The notes under the pieces are model-generated. The model was given only the letters and a program-made list of their open reading frames with translations. It was not told the DNA's origin and did not search any database. A DNA stretch of 64,000 nucleotides from Polynucleobacter sp. MG-27-Goln-C1 (GTDB taxonomy: Bacteria; Pseudomonadota; Gammaproteobacteria; Burkholderiales; Burkholderiaceae): contig NZ_JACVPM010000002.1 of the NCBI RefSeq assembly GCF_018881905.1, positions 682,001 to 746,000 on the forward strand, given 5' to 3'. This document shows positions 28,086 to 40,604 of the stretch, in pieces; the first letter of the stretch is position 1, and each line of letters starts with the position of its first letter. The translations under genes were made by a program, and so were the position numbers.

Positions 28086-29114
28086 ATGACAATTCGTGTC
28101 GCAATTAACGGTTATGGTCGTATTGGTCGCATGGTCTTACGTGCTTTGTATGAAGATCAAGTCAATGGCAAGCCAAGACGTGATATCAAAATCATCGCAA
28201 TTAACGCGATGGGTGATATCGACATCAATGCACACCTGACGCAATATGATTCCGCGCACGGCCGTTTTCCTGCTGAAGTAAAAGTGGATGGTGATTGCAT
28301 GGTAGTCAATGGCGATCGCATCAAGATGTTCTCTACCCGCAATCCTTTAGAAACCCCTTGGGGTGAGTTGGGTGTGGACTTGGTGCTGGAGTGCTCAGGT
28401 AAATTCACTTCAAAAGAAAAAGCCATGGTGCATATTTCTCAGGGTGCTAAGAAGGTATTAATCTCTGCCCCAGGTGAAAAAGATGTGGATGCCACAATCG
28501 TTTACGGCGTAAACCAGCAAGTTCTCAAACCAAGCGACGTAGTGGTTTCTAACGCAAGCTGTACGACTAACTGTTTAGCGCCGCTAGTTAAGCCATTGCT
28601 AGAAAAGATCGGTATCGAGTCTGGCTTGATGACTACGATTCATGCCTTTACTAATGATCAGGTTCTGACTGACGTGTATCACAAGGATATGCGCCGTGCG
28701 CGTTCTGCCGTGACCAGCATGATCCCAACCAAGACTGGCGCTGCAAAAGCGGTTGGCTTGGTATTGCCAGCTTTGGCAGGACGCTTCGATGGTTTTGCAA
28801 TGCGCGTGCCCGTCATTAACGTTTCTGTTGTGGATTTAACCTTTGCTGCCAGCCGCGCTACTAGCGTGGACGAAGTCAACTCCATCCTCAAAACAGCAAG
28901 TGAGGGTGAATTGAAGGGTATTTTGGGTTTCAATACTTTGCCTTTGGTTTCCATCGACTTCAATCATGATCCACGCCCAAGTATTTACGATGCTTCCCAG
29001 ACTCGCGTGTCAGCAGATGGCAAGTTGGTCAAAGTCTTGGCTTGGTATGACAATGAGTGGGGCTATTCAGTCCAAATGCTCAATGCCGCTGAAGCATTAA
29101 TGGCTGTAAAGTAA
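28086..29114 (+). CDS. gap: Glyceraldehyde-3-phosphate dehydrogenase, type I
   Basis: 342 residues from the ATG at 28086, which follows an AAGGGGA ribosome site; upstream in-frame codons belong to the tkt end. The Rossmann start is [11 protein letters not shown], and catalytic C159 (SNASCTTNC) and H186 (TTIHAFTND) are intact. The residue at the end of strand beta-2 that normally is an aspartate gripping the NAD ribose (N-D in NAD enzymes) is A41 here (AINAMGD). This hints at relaxed cofactor use. It ends in a strong terminator. Confidence 0.95.
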   Translation: MTIRVAINGYGRIGRMVLRALYEDQVNGKPRRDIKIIAINAMGDIDINAHLTQYDSAHGRFPAEVKVDGDCMVVNGDRIKMFSTRNPLETPWGELGVDLVLECSGKFTSKEKAMVHISQGAKKVLISAPGEKDVDATIVYGVNQQVLKPSDVVVSNASCTTNCLAPLVKPLLEKIGIESGLMTTIHAFTNDQVLTDVYHKDMRRARSAVTSMIPTKTGAAKAVGLVLPALAGRFDGFAMRVPVINVSVVDLTFAASRATSVDEVNSILKTASEGELKGILGFNTLPLVSIDFNHDPRPSIYDASQTRVSADGKLVKVLAWYDNEWGYSVQMLNAAEALMAVK

Positions 29115-29166
29115 GTAATTGATCGGGTTTTAAGGCTAAAATCCCTTAAATTCTTGTTTTAGATGT

Positions 29167-29194
29167 AAAAAAGACCTCAATTGAGGTCTTTTTT
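29167..29194. terminator. Bidirectional terminator between gap and fur
   Basis: A perfect 12-bp stem AAAAAAGACCTC (29167-29178) / GAGGTCTTTTTT (29183-29194) with loop AATT works for both gap (plus) and fur (minus), as each side ends in T. Confidence 0.9.
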
Positions 29195-29219
29195 CATTAT
29201 CTGCGCCTATCTTCTTAAA

Positions 29220-29678
29220 TTAGGGCTTTGTCTTATTCCGGCAACCCTTCTTTTGGCAGTGGCCATACATCGCCAGAGAGTGCTCCTGGAGCTTAAAACC
29301 TAGGTTTTTGGCAATATCGCGCTGTCTTTTCTCAATTGCTTCATCGACAAACTCTTCAACATGACCGCAATCTAGGCACACCAAGTGATCATGGTGTTGA
29401 CCCTCATTCAGCTCATAAATAGCTCTGCCATCACCTTTGCTTGACTCAAAATGACTGCGGAGCAATAGCCCTGCTTGCTCAAACTGGGTGAGCACCCGAT
29501 ATACCGTGGCCAAGCCAATTTCTTTGTCATCCTTGGCTAAGGCCATGAAGACGTCTTCAGCACTAAAGTGCGTGCCACCATTTTGGTGAAAAAAGTCCAA
29601 GATTTTCATGCGTGGACCGGTCGCCTTGAGGCCAATGTCGCGTAAATCTGCTGGAGTTGGGTTTTGGTTCATATTCAT
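29220..29678 (-). CDS. fur: Ferric uptake regulator Fur
   Basis: A 152-residue Fe2+-sensing repressor, taken from the ATG at 29678 (MNMNQNPT); a second ATG at 29672 is equally good. The winged helix has GLKATGPRMKILDFF and the recognition part IGLATVYRVLTQFE. The metal-binding HHDHLVCLDCGHVEEF block and a C-terminal GHCQKKGC pair of cysteines are present. It is divergent from bamE, a Burkholderiales hallmark. Its promoter lies inside the bamE start region. Confidence 0.96.
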   Translation of the reverse strand: MNMNQNPTPADLRDIGLKATGPRMKILDFFHQNGGTHFSAEDVFMALAKDDKEIGLATVYRVLTQFEQAGLLLRSHFESSKGDGRAIYELNEGQHHDHLVCLDCGHVEEFVDEAIEKRQRDIAKNLGFKLQEHSLAMYGHCQKKGCRNKTKP

Positions 29679-29690
29679 GGGTTTGGGAGC

Positions 29691-29696
29691 TAAAAT
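29691..29696 (+). promoter_or_regulatory. -10-like TAAAAT for bamE
   Basis: TAAAAT 25 nt before the bamE ATG would give a leader of roughly 20 nt. It lies inside the divergent fur leader. Confidence 0.35.
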
Positions 29697-29721
29697 CAAT
29701 GTCTTAATGATACGGCCTGCC

Positions 29722-30441
29722 ATGCAAAATTGCCCTCAACTTTTTACTCGTCTATTGAACTCCATTTTTGGGGTTTTTGGCCTCGCTCGGTCTGGGCTAG
29801 TCATTGCCACTGTTAGTTCAGTAATGATCGCTACTGGCTGCACAAGTGCTGTAGATGAAACCCAGCGCGCCTGGATGAATAAAGTCTTTAGACCTTACGT
29901 TCCTGATGTGGTGCAGGGCAACTTTATTTCTAGTGAGCAATACGCCAAGTTGCAAGTCGGTCAGAGTCGCGAACAAGTTCGCCAAATTCTGGGAACACCT
30001 TTGCTAGCTAGTTATTTCCATGCCAATCGCTGGGACTACGTTTTTGAATTTAAGCGTTCTGGCCAGGTGATGGGTAAAGAGCGTCGCGTCACCGTATTTT
30101 TCGAAGGCGATAAATTAGTTAAGTTCCAGGGTGATGCCTTGCCAACTGAAGTGGAGTTGGTTGCTGAGATTGATGGCTACGCAAAAACCAAGCGTTCGTT
30201 CTGGGATGTCATGACGGGCTCGAATAAGCCTCCAGTAACTCCACCCTTGCAGCAGCCTGAGTTGCTAGTGCCTAGTCCAACAGATAATTTACCGGCTGGG
30301 ACCCCTGTACCTGTCGCTCCCGCTAGCAGTTCTTTTTGGGACTTTTTTAGTTTTTCAAAAAAATCACCAGATGCCCAGCCTGAGCCTCAACCCTTAGGCC
30401 CAGGTGCCCTCAATATTCCGCAGGCTACTGAAGCGAAGTAA
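29722..30441 (+). CDS. bamE: Outer membrane assembly lipoprotein BamE (SmpA/OmlA)
   Basis: 239 residues from the ATG at 29722. The signal sequence ends at ATGC with C40 as the probable lipid-modified cysteine; the lipobox is a little atypical. The SmpA/OmlA domain has GNFISSEQYAKLQVGQSRE and VRQILGTPLLASYFHANRWDYVF. A long Pro/Gln-rich tail after about residue 165, with two repeated FWD segments (FWDVMTG, FWDFFSFS), is longer than in E. coli BamE. It helps insert beta-barrel proteins. The gene order fur/bamE-dapB is conserved in the order. Confidence 0.93.
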   Translation: MQNCPQLFTRLLNSIFGVFGLARSGLVIATVSSVMIATGCTSAVDETQRAWMNKVFRPYVPDVVQGNFISSEQYAKLQVGQSREQVRQILGTPLLASYFHANRWDYVFEFKRSGQVMGKERRVTVFFEGDKLVKFQGDALPTEVELVAEIDGYAKTKRSFWDVMTGSNKPPVTPPLQQPELLVPSPTDNLPAGTPVPVAPASSSFWDFFSFSKKSPDAQPEPQPLGPGALNIPQATEAK

Positions 30442-30505
30442 AGATAAAGTTGTGTTGATGTCGAGTGATTTTTTCGACAACCTTGAATAAGAAATGAAGA
30501 TATAA

Positions 30506-31309
30506 ATGATGAAAATCGCAATCGCTGGTGCAACCGGCCGCATGGGAAAAATGTTGATTGAGGCTGTGCTCAATTGCGCAGATGCTGAGCTAGTTGGCGC
30601 CTTGGAGCATGAGTCTTGCCCGCTGCTGGGTGAAGATGCTGGTGCATTCTTGGGTAAAAAAACTGGTGTAGCTATTACATCGGATATTACGAAGGCTTTG
30701 ACTGGCGCTGAATTCTTAATTGATTTCACACGACCAGAAGGCACGATGGCCCATTTAGCTGTGGCGCAAAAGACTGGTAGCAAAATGATTATCGGTACCA
30801 CCGGTCTGAGCCCAGAGCAAATCGACAGCCTGAAGAAAGCTTCTGCAGGTTTAGCCATCGTATTCGCGCCAAACATGAGTGTGGGTGTGAATGCCACATT
30901 CAAATTATTAGAAATTGCTGCAAAGATGTTGAACGAAGGTTACGACATTGAAATCGTTGAAGCCCACCATCGTCATAAAGTAGATGCCCCATCAGGTACC
31001 GCCCTCAGAATGGGTGAAGTGATCGCGGATGCACTTGGTGAGAAATTAGATGATGTTGCTGTGTATGCCCGCGAAGGTCACACCGGTGAGCGTAAAGCAG
31101 GGTCAATTGGTTTTGCCACTATTCGTGGTGGAGATATTGTGGGTGATCACACTGTTTTGTTTGCGGGCGAAGGCGAGCGCATTGAGATCAGCCATAAGTC
31201 TTCTAGCCGTCAGTCTTATGCGAAAGGTTCATTGCGCGCTGCACGTTTCTTGCAGGCTCAGAATTCTGGCTTCTATGACATGCAAGATGTTCTTGGTCTG
31301 CGTAAGTAA
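30506..31309 (+). CDS. dapB: 4-hydroxy-tetrahydrodipicolinate reductase
   Basis: Lysine and diaminopimelate synthesis. The 267-residue protein has the NAD(P) loop GATGRMGK (8-15) and the catalytic [15 protein letters not shown] (152-166) with H154, H155 and K158. GTTGLS near 98-102 is the other dinucleotide motif. It starts with two adjacent methionine codons, either usable. Follows bamE by 64 nt. Confidence 0.97.
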   Translation: MMKIAIAGATGRMGKMLIEAVLNCADAELVGALEHESCPLLGEDAGAFLGKKTGVAITSDITKALTGAEFLIDFTRPEGTMAHLAVAQKTGSKMIIGTTGLSPEQIDSLKKASAGLAIVFAPNMSVGVNATFKLLEIAAKMLNEGYDIEIVEAHHRHKVDAPSGTALRMGEVIADALGEKLDDVAVYAREGHTGERKAGSIGFATIRGGDIVGDHTVLFAGEGERIEISHKSSSRQSYAKGSLRAARFLQAQNSGFYDMQDVLGLRK

Positions 31310-31373
31310 GCGAAATAAGTAAGTGAAGTAAATCGGTTTGGTAAAACAGAATAGAAGAAAAGAGTTGTATTGA

Positions 31374-34046
<2,673 letters not shown>

Positions 34047-34081
34047 ATCCTTGCAAATTACTTTAAATAGAAACTAAACAC

Positions 34082-34609
34082 ATGCTCGTAAATCACCTTC
34101 GACGTACCATGCTTGGATTTCTGGCCTTGGCTCCAGTCAGTGGTTTGATCGCTTGTGGCTATCGCTTACGTGGTATGGTTGATTTGCCATTTAAGGTTAT
34201 TGCAATTACCGGTAACCCATCGCCACCATTACGAGCTGACTTGCAAACAGCCATTTTGACTGGCACCGATGCAAAGGTTGCTATTAATCCTAAAGACGCT
34301 GACTTAATTCTGGAGATCACCAACGATCTTAACGGTCGTGAGATCTTGGCTTATAACTCGAATGGTCAAGTCTCTGCCTATCGCTTAAACATTCGCGTTG
34401 GGTTCAGGGCTTATGACAATGCTGGAGCTGACGTCGTACCTGAAGCTGAAATCTATCTGACTCGCGACATGGACTTCTCGGTATCTACCGTTTTGGCGAC
34501 TGATGTCCAAATGCAGCAATTCCTGAGTCAGATGCGTAGAGATCTTGCGGTACAGATCCTGCGTCGTGTTTCTGCTTCTGCTCGAGCACCACAGGCTAAA
34601 AGCTTTTAA
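34082..34609 (+). CDS. lptE: LPS-assembly lipoprotein LptE
   Basis: 175 residues with a signal peptide and lipobox LIAC, C25 being the lipid attachment site. GYRLRGMVDLPFKVIAI is the standard mature start. The rest is the short alpha/beta LptE fold. It plugs the LptD barrel to deliver LPS to the outer leaflet. It lies between leuS and holA, which strengthens the call since LptE sequences vary. Confidence 0.93.
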   Translation: MLVNHLRRTMLGFLALAPVSGLIACGYRLRGMVDLPFKVIAITGNPSPPLRADLQTAILTGTDAKVAINPKDADLILEITNDLNGREILAYNSNGQVSAYRLNIRVGFRAYDNAGADVVPEAEIYLTRDMDFSVSTVLATDVQMQQFLSQMRRDLAVQILRRVSASARAPQAKSF

Positions 34610-34628
34610 AGAATGACGAGCAAATCGC

Positions 34629-35690
34629 ATGGTTAAGAGCGATGCCCTGCAGGTTCATTTGAAGTCACTTAATTCAGCGGCTTCCTTAAAGCCTCTTTAT
34701 ATTTTTAGTGGAGATGAGCCTCTCCTCATGATGGAGGCAATGGATCAGCTACGTGCCACTGCGAAAAAAATGGGTTACACCGATCGTGAAGTCTTATTAC
34801 AAGAGCGTGGATTTGATTGGAGCGCTTTGTTAAGTGCTGGTCAGACCATGTCTTTATTTGGAGATAAGCGCTGGGTTGAGTTACGCATACCGACAGGCAA
34901 GCCTGGTCGTGACGGTGCGGATGCACTTAAGCAATTCTCTGCTCAAATCGAGTCTCAGTCAGTAGGGCCTGAAGGACCGGACACTATTTTTTGCATCATT
35001 CTGCCTAAATTGGACGGCAAGACTAAAACCTCTGCCTGGTTTAGTGCATTGGATGAAGCAGGCATGGCCATTCAATTAGATTCCTTAGATCGCACGCAAT
35101 TGCCGCAATGGATTGCGGGACGCCTCAAGAAGCAGGGGCAAGAAGTGCAGTCAGGTCCAGATGGACAGCGCGCCTTGGCTTTCATTGCTGAGCAAGTAGA
35201 GGGTAACCTTATCGCTGCTCACCAAGAGATTCAGAAACTAGGTTTGTTACATCCTGCTGGTGTACTGACGGAAGAGCAAATTCGGTCAGCCATTTTGAAG
35301 GTGGCACGCTATAACGTCTTTGAATTGACTGAAGCGATGCTGGCTGGTGATCTGCCTCGCCTCAATCGCATGCTAGATGGTCTCAAAGGTGAGGGTGAGC
35401 CTTTGGTCTTGATTCTGTGGAGCGTAACTGAAGAGCTTCGGATACTATCGAAACTGAAAGCGGCGAGTGATGCAGGGGAATCAGTGCAGAACTTAATGCG
35501 TGCTAACCGGATCTGGGGCAATAAAGAGCGTTTATACCCTATGGCTCTCAAACGGGTGCAGCCTTTGAGGTTGCGCAGAGCGATGCAGGTGGCTGCAGGT
35601 TTGGATCGTCAGGCCAAAGGATTGTATGCGGCGGAATTACCGGCAGATCCTTGGGATGGCTTGCGTTTAGTGGGTAACTTACTGCGCTAG
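34629..35690 (+). CDS. holA: DNA polymerase III, delta subunit
   Basis: A 353-residue clamp-loader subunit that opens the beta ring. The N-terminal PLYIFSGDEPLLMMEA block and the middle LIAAHQEIQKLGLL and VFELTEAMLAGD segments are characteristic. It has no P-loop, as expected for delta. Its start is 20 nt after lptE. Cytoplasmic replisome component. Confidence 0.95.
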   Translation: MVKSDALQVHLKSLNSAASLKPLYIFSGDEPLLMMEAMDQLRATAKKMGYTDREVLLQERGFDWSALLSAGQTMSLFGDKRWVELRIPTGKPGRDGADALKQFSAQIESQSVGPEGPDTIFCIILPKLDGKTKTSAWFSALDEAGMAIQLDSLDRTQLPQWIAGRLKKQGQEVQSGPDGQRALAFIAEQVEGNLIAAHQEIQKLGLLHPAGVLTEEQIRSAILKVARYNVFELTEAMLAGDLPRLNRMLDGLKGEGEPLVLILWSVTEELRILSKLKAASDAGESVQNLMRANRIWGNKERLYPMALKRVQPLRLRRAMQVAAGLDRQAKGLYAAELPADPWDGLRLVGNLLR

Positions 35691-35752
35691 ATAAATCTAG
35701 GGTGAAGATTGAAGTTGAGACGAAACAATATTAATTTAGACACAACATAGAT

Positions 35753-37039
35753 ATGAGTAATTCAACAAATACTATTCAGCACATGATGCAAGATATTGGC
35801 CGACGTGCTCGTCAGGCTTCACGCGCAATGGCGCGGGCATCAAGTGAACAGAAAAATCAGGCGCTATTACATATCGCTAAGTTGGTACGTGATCGCTCGG
35901 AGGAAATTCAACGCGTGAATGCACTCGATGTTGCTCGAGCAAAAACTAATGGTCAAGATGCTGCATTTATTGACCGACTCACCATGACTCCAAAGACCAT
36001 TGAATCTATGGCATTGGGTTTAGAGCAAATTGTTTCTCTGGAAGACCCGATTGGCAAAATAACGCCATTGCAAAAACAGGCTTCCGGGATTGAGCTTGGT
36101 CAGATGCGTGTGCCGCTCGGTGTGATTGGCATCATTTATGAGTCCCGCCCTAACGTCACAATTGATGCAGCCGCACTTTGCTTGAAGTCAGGTAATGCGG
36201 TGATTTTGCGCGGTGGCTCAGAGGCGATTGACTCAAATGCGTTGTTGGCGCAATTGATTCAAGAGGGTTTGGACGCTGCTAATTTACCGATGGATGCGGT
36301 GCAGGTTGTGACCACTACAGATCGCGCAGCTGTTGGTGCAATGATCACCATGACTGAATATATTGATGTGATCGTGCCACGCGGTGGCAAGAGTTTGATT
36401 GCCCGCTTGATGGCAGAGGCTCGCGTACCTATGATTAAGCATTTGGACGGCATCTGCCATACCTATATTGATGCTGACGCAGATATCGCAATGGCGATTA
36501 AGGTTTGCGATAACGCCAAGACTCAACGCTATGCCCCTTGCAACGCGATGGAAACACTCTTGGTCAATAAAACCATTGCAACTCAAGTTTTACCAGCTCT
36601 TTGCAAGATCTACCAAGATAAGGGTGTGGAGTTGCGCGTTGATGACCAAACCCGACTGACTCTTGAGGCGGCGGGTTTTAAAGACTTAGTCAATGCCACT
36701 GAAGAAGATTGGCAAACAGAATATTTAGCTCCGATTTTATCGATTAAGACGGTTGCAGATATGGATGAGGCAATGAGTCATATTGAGCAATACGGCAGTA
36801 AACATACCGATGCCATCATCACCAATAATCAAGCGCAAGCTAAGCGCTTCTTGCGTGAAGTTGATAGTGCCAGCGTGATGGTCAATGCCAGCACTCGTTT
36901 TGCCGATGGCTTTGAATACGGTCTAGGTGCAGAGATTGGTATTTCCAATGACAAGTTGCATGCTCGTGGCCCTGTGGGCTTAGATGGCCTCACCTCTCTC
37001 AAGTACATCGTCATGGGTCATGGCGAAATTCGCACTTAA
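35753..37039 (+). CDS. proA: Gamma-glutamyl phosphate reductase
   Basis: The second step of proline synthesis: reduces glutamyl phosphate to the semialdehyde with NADPH. 428 residues. [17 protein letters not shown] and [15 protein letters not shown] bind cofactor, the catalytic cysteine lies in [12 protein letters not shown], and the end has [15 protein letters not shown]. The proB and proC genes are not present here. It follows holA by 62 nt. Confidence 0.97.
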   Translation: MSNSTNTIQHMMQDIGRRARQASRAMARASSEQKNQALLHIAKLVRDRSEEIQRVNALDVARAKTNGQDAAFIDRLTMTPKTIESMALGLEQIVSLEDPIGKITPLQKQASGIELGQMRVPLGVIGIIYESRPNVTIDAAALCLKSGNAVILRGGSEAIDSNALLAQLIQEGLDAANLPMDAVQVVTTTDRAAVGAMITMTEYIDVIVPRGGKSLIARLMAEARVPMIKHLDGICHTYIDADADIAMAIKVCDNAKTQRYAPCNAMETLLVNKTIATQVLPALCKIYQDKGVELRVDDQTRLTLEAAGFKDLVNATEEDWQTEYLAPILSIKTVADMDEAMSHIEQYGSKHTDAIITNNQAQAKRFLREVDSASVMVNASTRFADGFEYGLGAEIGISNDKLHARGPVGLDGLTSLKYIVMGHGEIRT

Positions 37040-37084
37040 ATGCGCACTTAATCTAGCTTCATTACAGAACGGAAATTATTCATC

Positions 37085-37510
37085 ATGGGCAATGCATATT
37101 TATGGACCAAGACCCTTCATATTGTCTTGATTGCCTCTTGGTTCGCAGGCTTGTTTTATCTTCCACGTATTTTTGTGAATTTGGCAGATGAGAAGAATCC
37201 CGAAGTGTATGCACGCCTTCTTGGGATGGCAGACCGCCTCTTTCGTTTTATGACTATTTTGGCAGTACCGGCAGTCTTATTGGGTTTAACCCTTTGGTTG
37301 CATTTCAAGATTGGTGCTGGTGAGGTTTGGATGCATGCCAAGATGTTCTTTGTCATCCTAGTCATTGGTTATCACCATGCTTGTTGGAGCTTGCTGAAGA
37401 AGTTTCGTAATGGCGTTAATACCCGTTCAGGTGTTTGGTATCGCTGGTTTAACGAAGTGCCTGTAATCCTTTTATTGGTTGTGACAGCCTTGGTAGTTAT
37501 TAAGCCTTAA
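37085..37510 (+). CDS. hemJ: HemJ-like protoporphyrinogen oxidase (UPF0093 / CopD-like membrane protein)
   Basis: A 141-residue integral membrane protein with about four helices. The start WTKTLHIVLIASWFAGLFYL, with H12 and R28, fits the HemJ/UPF0093 family, as do WMHAKM (H83, K85) and the terminal RWFNEVPVILLL. HemJ oxidises protoporphyrinogen IX in many bacteria lacking HemG or HemY. Related CopD-domain proteins share the fold. Proximity to hemL, 1.8 kb downstream, mildly supports a haem role. Confidence 0.8.
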   Translation: MGNAYLWTKTLHIVLIASWFAGLFYLPRIFVNLADEKNPEVYARLLGMADRLFRFMTILAVPAVLLGLTLWLHFKIGAGEVWMHAKMFFVILVIGYHHACWSLLKKFRNGVNTRSGVWYRWFNEVPVILLLVVTALVVIKP

Positions 37511-37581
37511 CGCTGATCCTCGGCCATTTGTTTAATTCTTCTTACTATTTTTTATTCCCCCTTTTTTAGATTGCTAGCCTC

Positions 37582-39048
37582 ATGAGATTTTTTGTTGTTT
37601 GTCCAGGTGGATTGGAAGTGCCTCTTGCACAAGAGCTGGCAAGCATTGCGCAGCGTCCGGACTGTAAGGCTTTGGGCGCTTGGGTAATCGATCCTACGCC
37701 TACCAGTCCAACTGGTGGGGTTGGCTTAGCGGCACCTATTTCCGCTGCAATGGCCTTGAACCTGCATTCACGTATTGCAAGCCGAGTCTTGCTGCAAATG
37801 GCTGAATCGCCATACCGCCAAGAGGAAGATCTCTATAAATTAGCTAGCGGTTTGGCATGGGAGGAGTGGTTTTCCTCTAAACAAACTCTGCGCGTTGACG
37901 TGACTGCCCATCGTTCCCCGCTCAAGAGCTTGAATTTCGCGACCCTAAAGATCAAGGACGCGATTGTGGATCGCCTGCGTGATGTCACTGGCGATCGCCC
38001 TAGTATTGATACCGCGTTTCCAGATGTGCGTGTACAAGCTCATCTAACTGCAACGCATGCCACGATCTATTTGGATACTTCTGGTGAGGCCTTATTTAAA
38101 CGCGGCTGGCGTGATGAAAAAGGTGACGCTCCATTAAAAGAAAATCTCGCAGCAGGCATCCTATCAATTACTGGCTGGAAACCTTCGCAATCCTTATTTG
38201 ATCCGATGTGCGGTAGTGGTACTTTTTTGATTGAGGCTGCACAAATGGCTTTGACCATTCCTCCAGGAGCTATTAGGGCGGGGATGTATGGTGATGATGC
38301 AAAGCCAAGTCGCTTGGCTTATCGTCCGCTGATTACTTCAGCCCATGGCTTTGGTTTTCAAAGACTGAAGCCCTTTAACGAGGCTGCTGAGCAAAAGCGA
38401 TGGGTCTCTCTGAAAGACGCAGCACATGCTGAAATGATGGAGAGGCGTAAACAGTTCCCAGATTCAGAATCATTAGGCATTAGTGGTGGCGATATTAATG
38501 AGCGCCTTGTAGCGATGTTTAAGGGTAACTGGCAGCGCGCTCAATTGCCTGGCCTGCCGGTGACTCGCCAGATTGATGCTTTGGCCAGCAAGCCGCCTGC
38601 AAATGCTCAAGATGGTGTGATGTTATTGAACCCGCCTTATGGTGAGCGCTTAGTGATCAAGGGTGGGCGAGGTCAGGATCGTGCTGCGGGCGGAGATATG
38701 GAGCAAGACTCCTACGAGCAAGCGGAGGAGCCAGAAGACCGCTATGCTTTTAATCTGGAAACCGGCCGTCAGAGCGCTAAACGTTCTAGCCGTGAGTCTC
38801 TCAAAAAGTTGCAAGCTCAAGAAGAGCAAGACCCCAAGTTTGTCGAGTTCTTGAGACAGTTTGGTCAGCACCTTAAAGATGCCTTCGGTGGCTGGAATGT
38901 CTTTGTATTAACAGCGGACATGGCGTTGCCGGGGCAGTTGCGTATTAAAGAATCTAAGCGCACCCCTTTATTTAATGGCCCGCTAGAATGCAGGCTGTTT
39001 AAGTTTGAGATGCATCAAAAACGCGATGCTGCAGCAGATTTAAAATGA
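37582..39048 (+). CDS. rlmL: THUMP-domain 23S rRNA guanine-N2 methyltransferase (RlmL-like)
   Basis: A 488-residue class I methyltransferase. An N-terminal ferredoxin/THUMP RNA-binding half (1 to about 190) precedes the SAM site FDPMCGSGTF (206-215) and the catalytic NPPYGERL (350-357). It corresponds to the N-terminal RlmL half of the E. coli RlmKL fusion, modifying G2445 of 23S rRNA; the RlmK half is absent. Between NPPYGERL and the next conserved strand is an unusual charged insertion of about 70 residues rich in E, D, Q and R (about 360-430). Confidence 0.88.
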   Translation: MRFFVVCPGGLEVPLAQELASIAQRPDCKALGAWVIDPTPTSPTGGVGLAAPISAAMALNLHSRIASRVLLQMAESPYRQEEDLYKLASGLAWEEWFSSKQTLRVDVTAHRSPLKSLNFATLKIKDAIVDRLRDVTGDRPSIDTAFPDVRVQAHLTATHATIYLDTSGEALFKRGWRDEKGDAPLKENLAAGILSITGWKPSQSLFDPMCGSGTFLIEAAQMALTIPPGAIRAGMYGDDAKPSRLAYRPLITSAHGFGFQRLKPFNEAAEQKRWVSLKDAAHAEMMERRKQFPDSESLGISGGDINERLVAMFKGNWQRAQLPGLPVTRQIDALASKPPANAQDGVMLLNPPYGERLVIKGGRGQDRAAGGDMEQDSYEQAEEPEDRYAFNLETGRQSAKRSSRESLKKLQAQEEQDPKFVEFLRQFGQHLKDAFGGWNVFVLTADMALPGQLRIKESKRTPLFNGPLECRLFKFEMHQKRDAAADLK

Positions 39049-39070
39049 AAAATATATAAGGGAGACGGCG

Positions 39071-39241
39071 ATGGAATTCAAAACATATATGTGTTTAATT
39101 TGCGGTTGGGTTTATGACGAAGCTGCTGGTTTGCCTGAGGAGGGTATTGCGCCGGGCACGCTTTGGAAAGACGTGCCTATGAACTGGACTTGCCCTGAAT
39201 GTGGTGCACGCAAAGAAGATTTTGAAATGATGGCGATCTAA
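39071..39241 (+). CDS. Rubredoxin
   Basis: A 56-residue protein below the size of usual gene tracks. Two CxxC knuckles, C8/C11 (MCLICGWVYDE) and C41/C44 (WTCPECGARK), bind one iron in an Fe(Cys)4 site. GIAPGTLWKDVP between them is the standard rubredoxin core. GGAG stands 7 nt before the ATG. It is a small cytoplasmic electron carrier, found next to hemL in many Burkholderiales. A thiD gene often lies between them but is missing here. Confidence 0.96.
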   Translation: MEFKTYMCLICGWVYDEAAGLPEEGIAPGTLWKDVPMNWTCPECGARKEDFEMMAI

Positions 39242-39295
39242 TCGCTCCAAATTAATTAATTACTAAAAATACTTTAGCGAAAGTAGGGCAGCATC

Positions 39296-40588
39296 TTGGG
39301 ACAAAACGACATCTTATTTGAGCGCGCGCAAAAAACGATTCCTGGAGGGGTTAACTCTCCAGTACGCGCTTTTCGTCAGGTGGGTGGCACACCCCGTTTT
39401 GTTGCTAAGGCTAAAGGCCCTTATTTCTGGGATGTTGAAGGCACGCGCTATATTGATTTGATTATGTCTTGGGGCCCGATGATTGCCGGCCATGCGAATC
39501 CGGAAGTGGTTGAGGCGGTTAAGCAGGCTGCAGAAACCAGCTTTAGCTACGGCGCTCCTACCGAGGGTGAGATTGAATTAGCGGAACGCATCTGCCAGTT
39601 GGTCCCTAGTATTGAGCAAGTGCGGATGGTATCGAGTGGAACAGAAGCCACTATGAGTGCACTGCGTCTTGCACGTGGCTATACCGGTCGTGATCTTATT
39701 ATTAAGTTTGAAGGTTGTTATCACGGGCACGCAGATAGTTTGTTGGTAAAGGCAGGCTCTGGGCTTTTAACCTTTGCAGATTCCACTCAAAATGCACCAT
39801 CATCTGGTGGTGTCCCACATGATTTAGTGAAACATACTTTGGTATTGCCATACAACGATGTGGCAGCCCTGAAGGAAGTATTTGAGAAGCAGGGTGACCA
39901 GGTGGCTGCGGTGATTATTGAGCCGTTTGCTGGCAATATGAACCTCATTAAACCTTCAGCAGAATTTCTCTCGACTCTTCGTCAGCTAACTAGCCAGCAT
40001 GGCAGTGTATTAATTTACGACGAAGTGATGACGGGCTTTCGGGTGGCATTAGGTGGTGCCCAATCCCTGCAGGGTATTACTCCCGACCTCACTTGTCTTG
40101 GCAAAGTGATGGGTGGTGGTATGCCGATGGCTGCCTTTGGCGGTAAAAAAGAAATCATGTCTAAGCTAGCTCCGCTGGGTAACGTTTATCAGGCGGGTAC
40201 CTTATCAGGCAATCCGGTAGCCGTAGCTGCAGGCTTAAAGACTTTGGAGATTATTTCTAGAGAAGGTTTCTATGAGTGTCTGACTGGCCAAACTGAAAAA
40301 CTGATGGCCGGCTTAAAGCTCGCTGCGGATGAAGCTGGTGTGCCATTTTCAGTAGATAGTGTTGGCGGCATGTTTGGCTTTTACTTTGCCAATGAAGTGC
40401 CAACTTCTTTTGAGGCAGTAACTAAAACTGATATCGAAGCGTTTAAGAAATTCTTCCACTTGATGCTCGATCAAGGGGTGTACTTAGCACCCTCGGCTTA
40501 TGAAGCTGGATTTACCTCTATCGCTCATGACAATGCCGTACTTGATGAGATCATCGCCGCAGCAAAATCTGCATTTAAAAAGTTATAA
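39296..40588 (+). CDS. hemL: Glutamate-1-semialdehyde 2,1-aminomutase (TTG start)
   Basis: Makes 5-aminolevulinate for haem synthesis by the C5 route. The 430-residue PLP enzyme has K270 in [11 protein letters not shown] as the Schiff-base lysine and [10 protein letters not shown] and [10 protein letters not shown] as family blocks. The start must be TTG 39296: an in-frame TAG at 39284-39286 leaves only GGC AGC ATC before it, and the conserved N-terminus [15 protein letters not shown] begins two codons later. An AGGG lies 9-12 nt upstream. TTG may lower expression. Confidence 0.96.
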   Translation: MGQNDILFERAQKTIPGGVNSPVRAFRQVGGTPRFVAKAKGPYFWDVEGTRYIDLIMSWGPMIAGHANPEVVEAVKQAAETSFSYGAPTEGEIELAERICQLVPSIEQVRMVSSGTEATMSALRLARGYTGRDLIIKFEGCYHGHADSLLVKAGSGLLTFADSTQNAPSSGGVPHDLVKHTLVLPYNDVAALKEVFEKQGDQVAAVIIEPFAGNMNLIKPSAEFLSTLRQLTSQHGSVLIYDEVMTGFRVALGGAQSLQGITPDLTCLGKVMGGGMPMAAFGGKKEIMSKLAPLGNVYQAGTLSGNPVAVAAGLKTLEIISREGFYECLTGQTEKLMAGLKLAADEAGVPFSVDSVGGMFGFYFANEVPTSFEAVTKTDIEAFKKFFHLMLDQGVYLAPSAYEAGFTSIAHDNAVLDEIIAAAKSAFKKL

Positions 40589-40604
40589 GAGGCAGATGTC
40601 GAAA

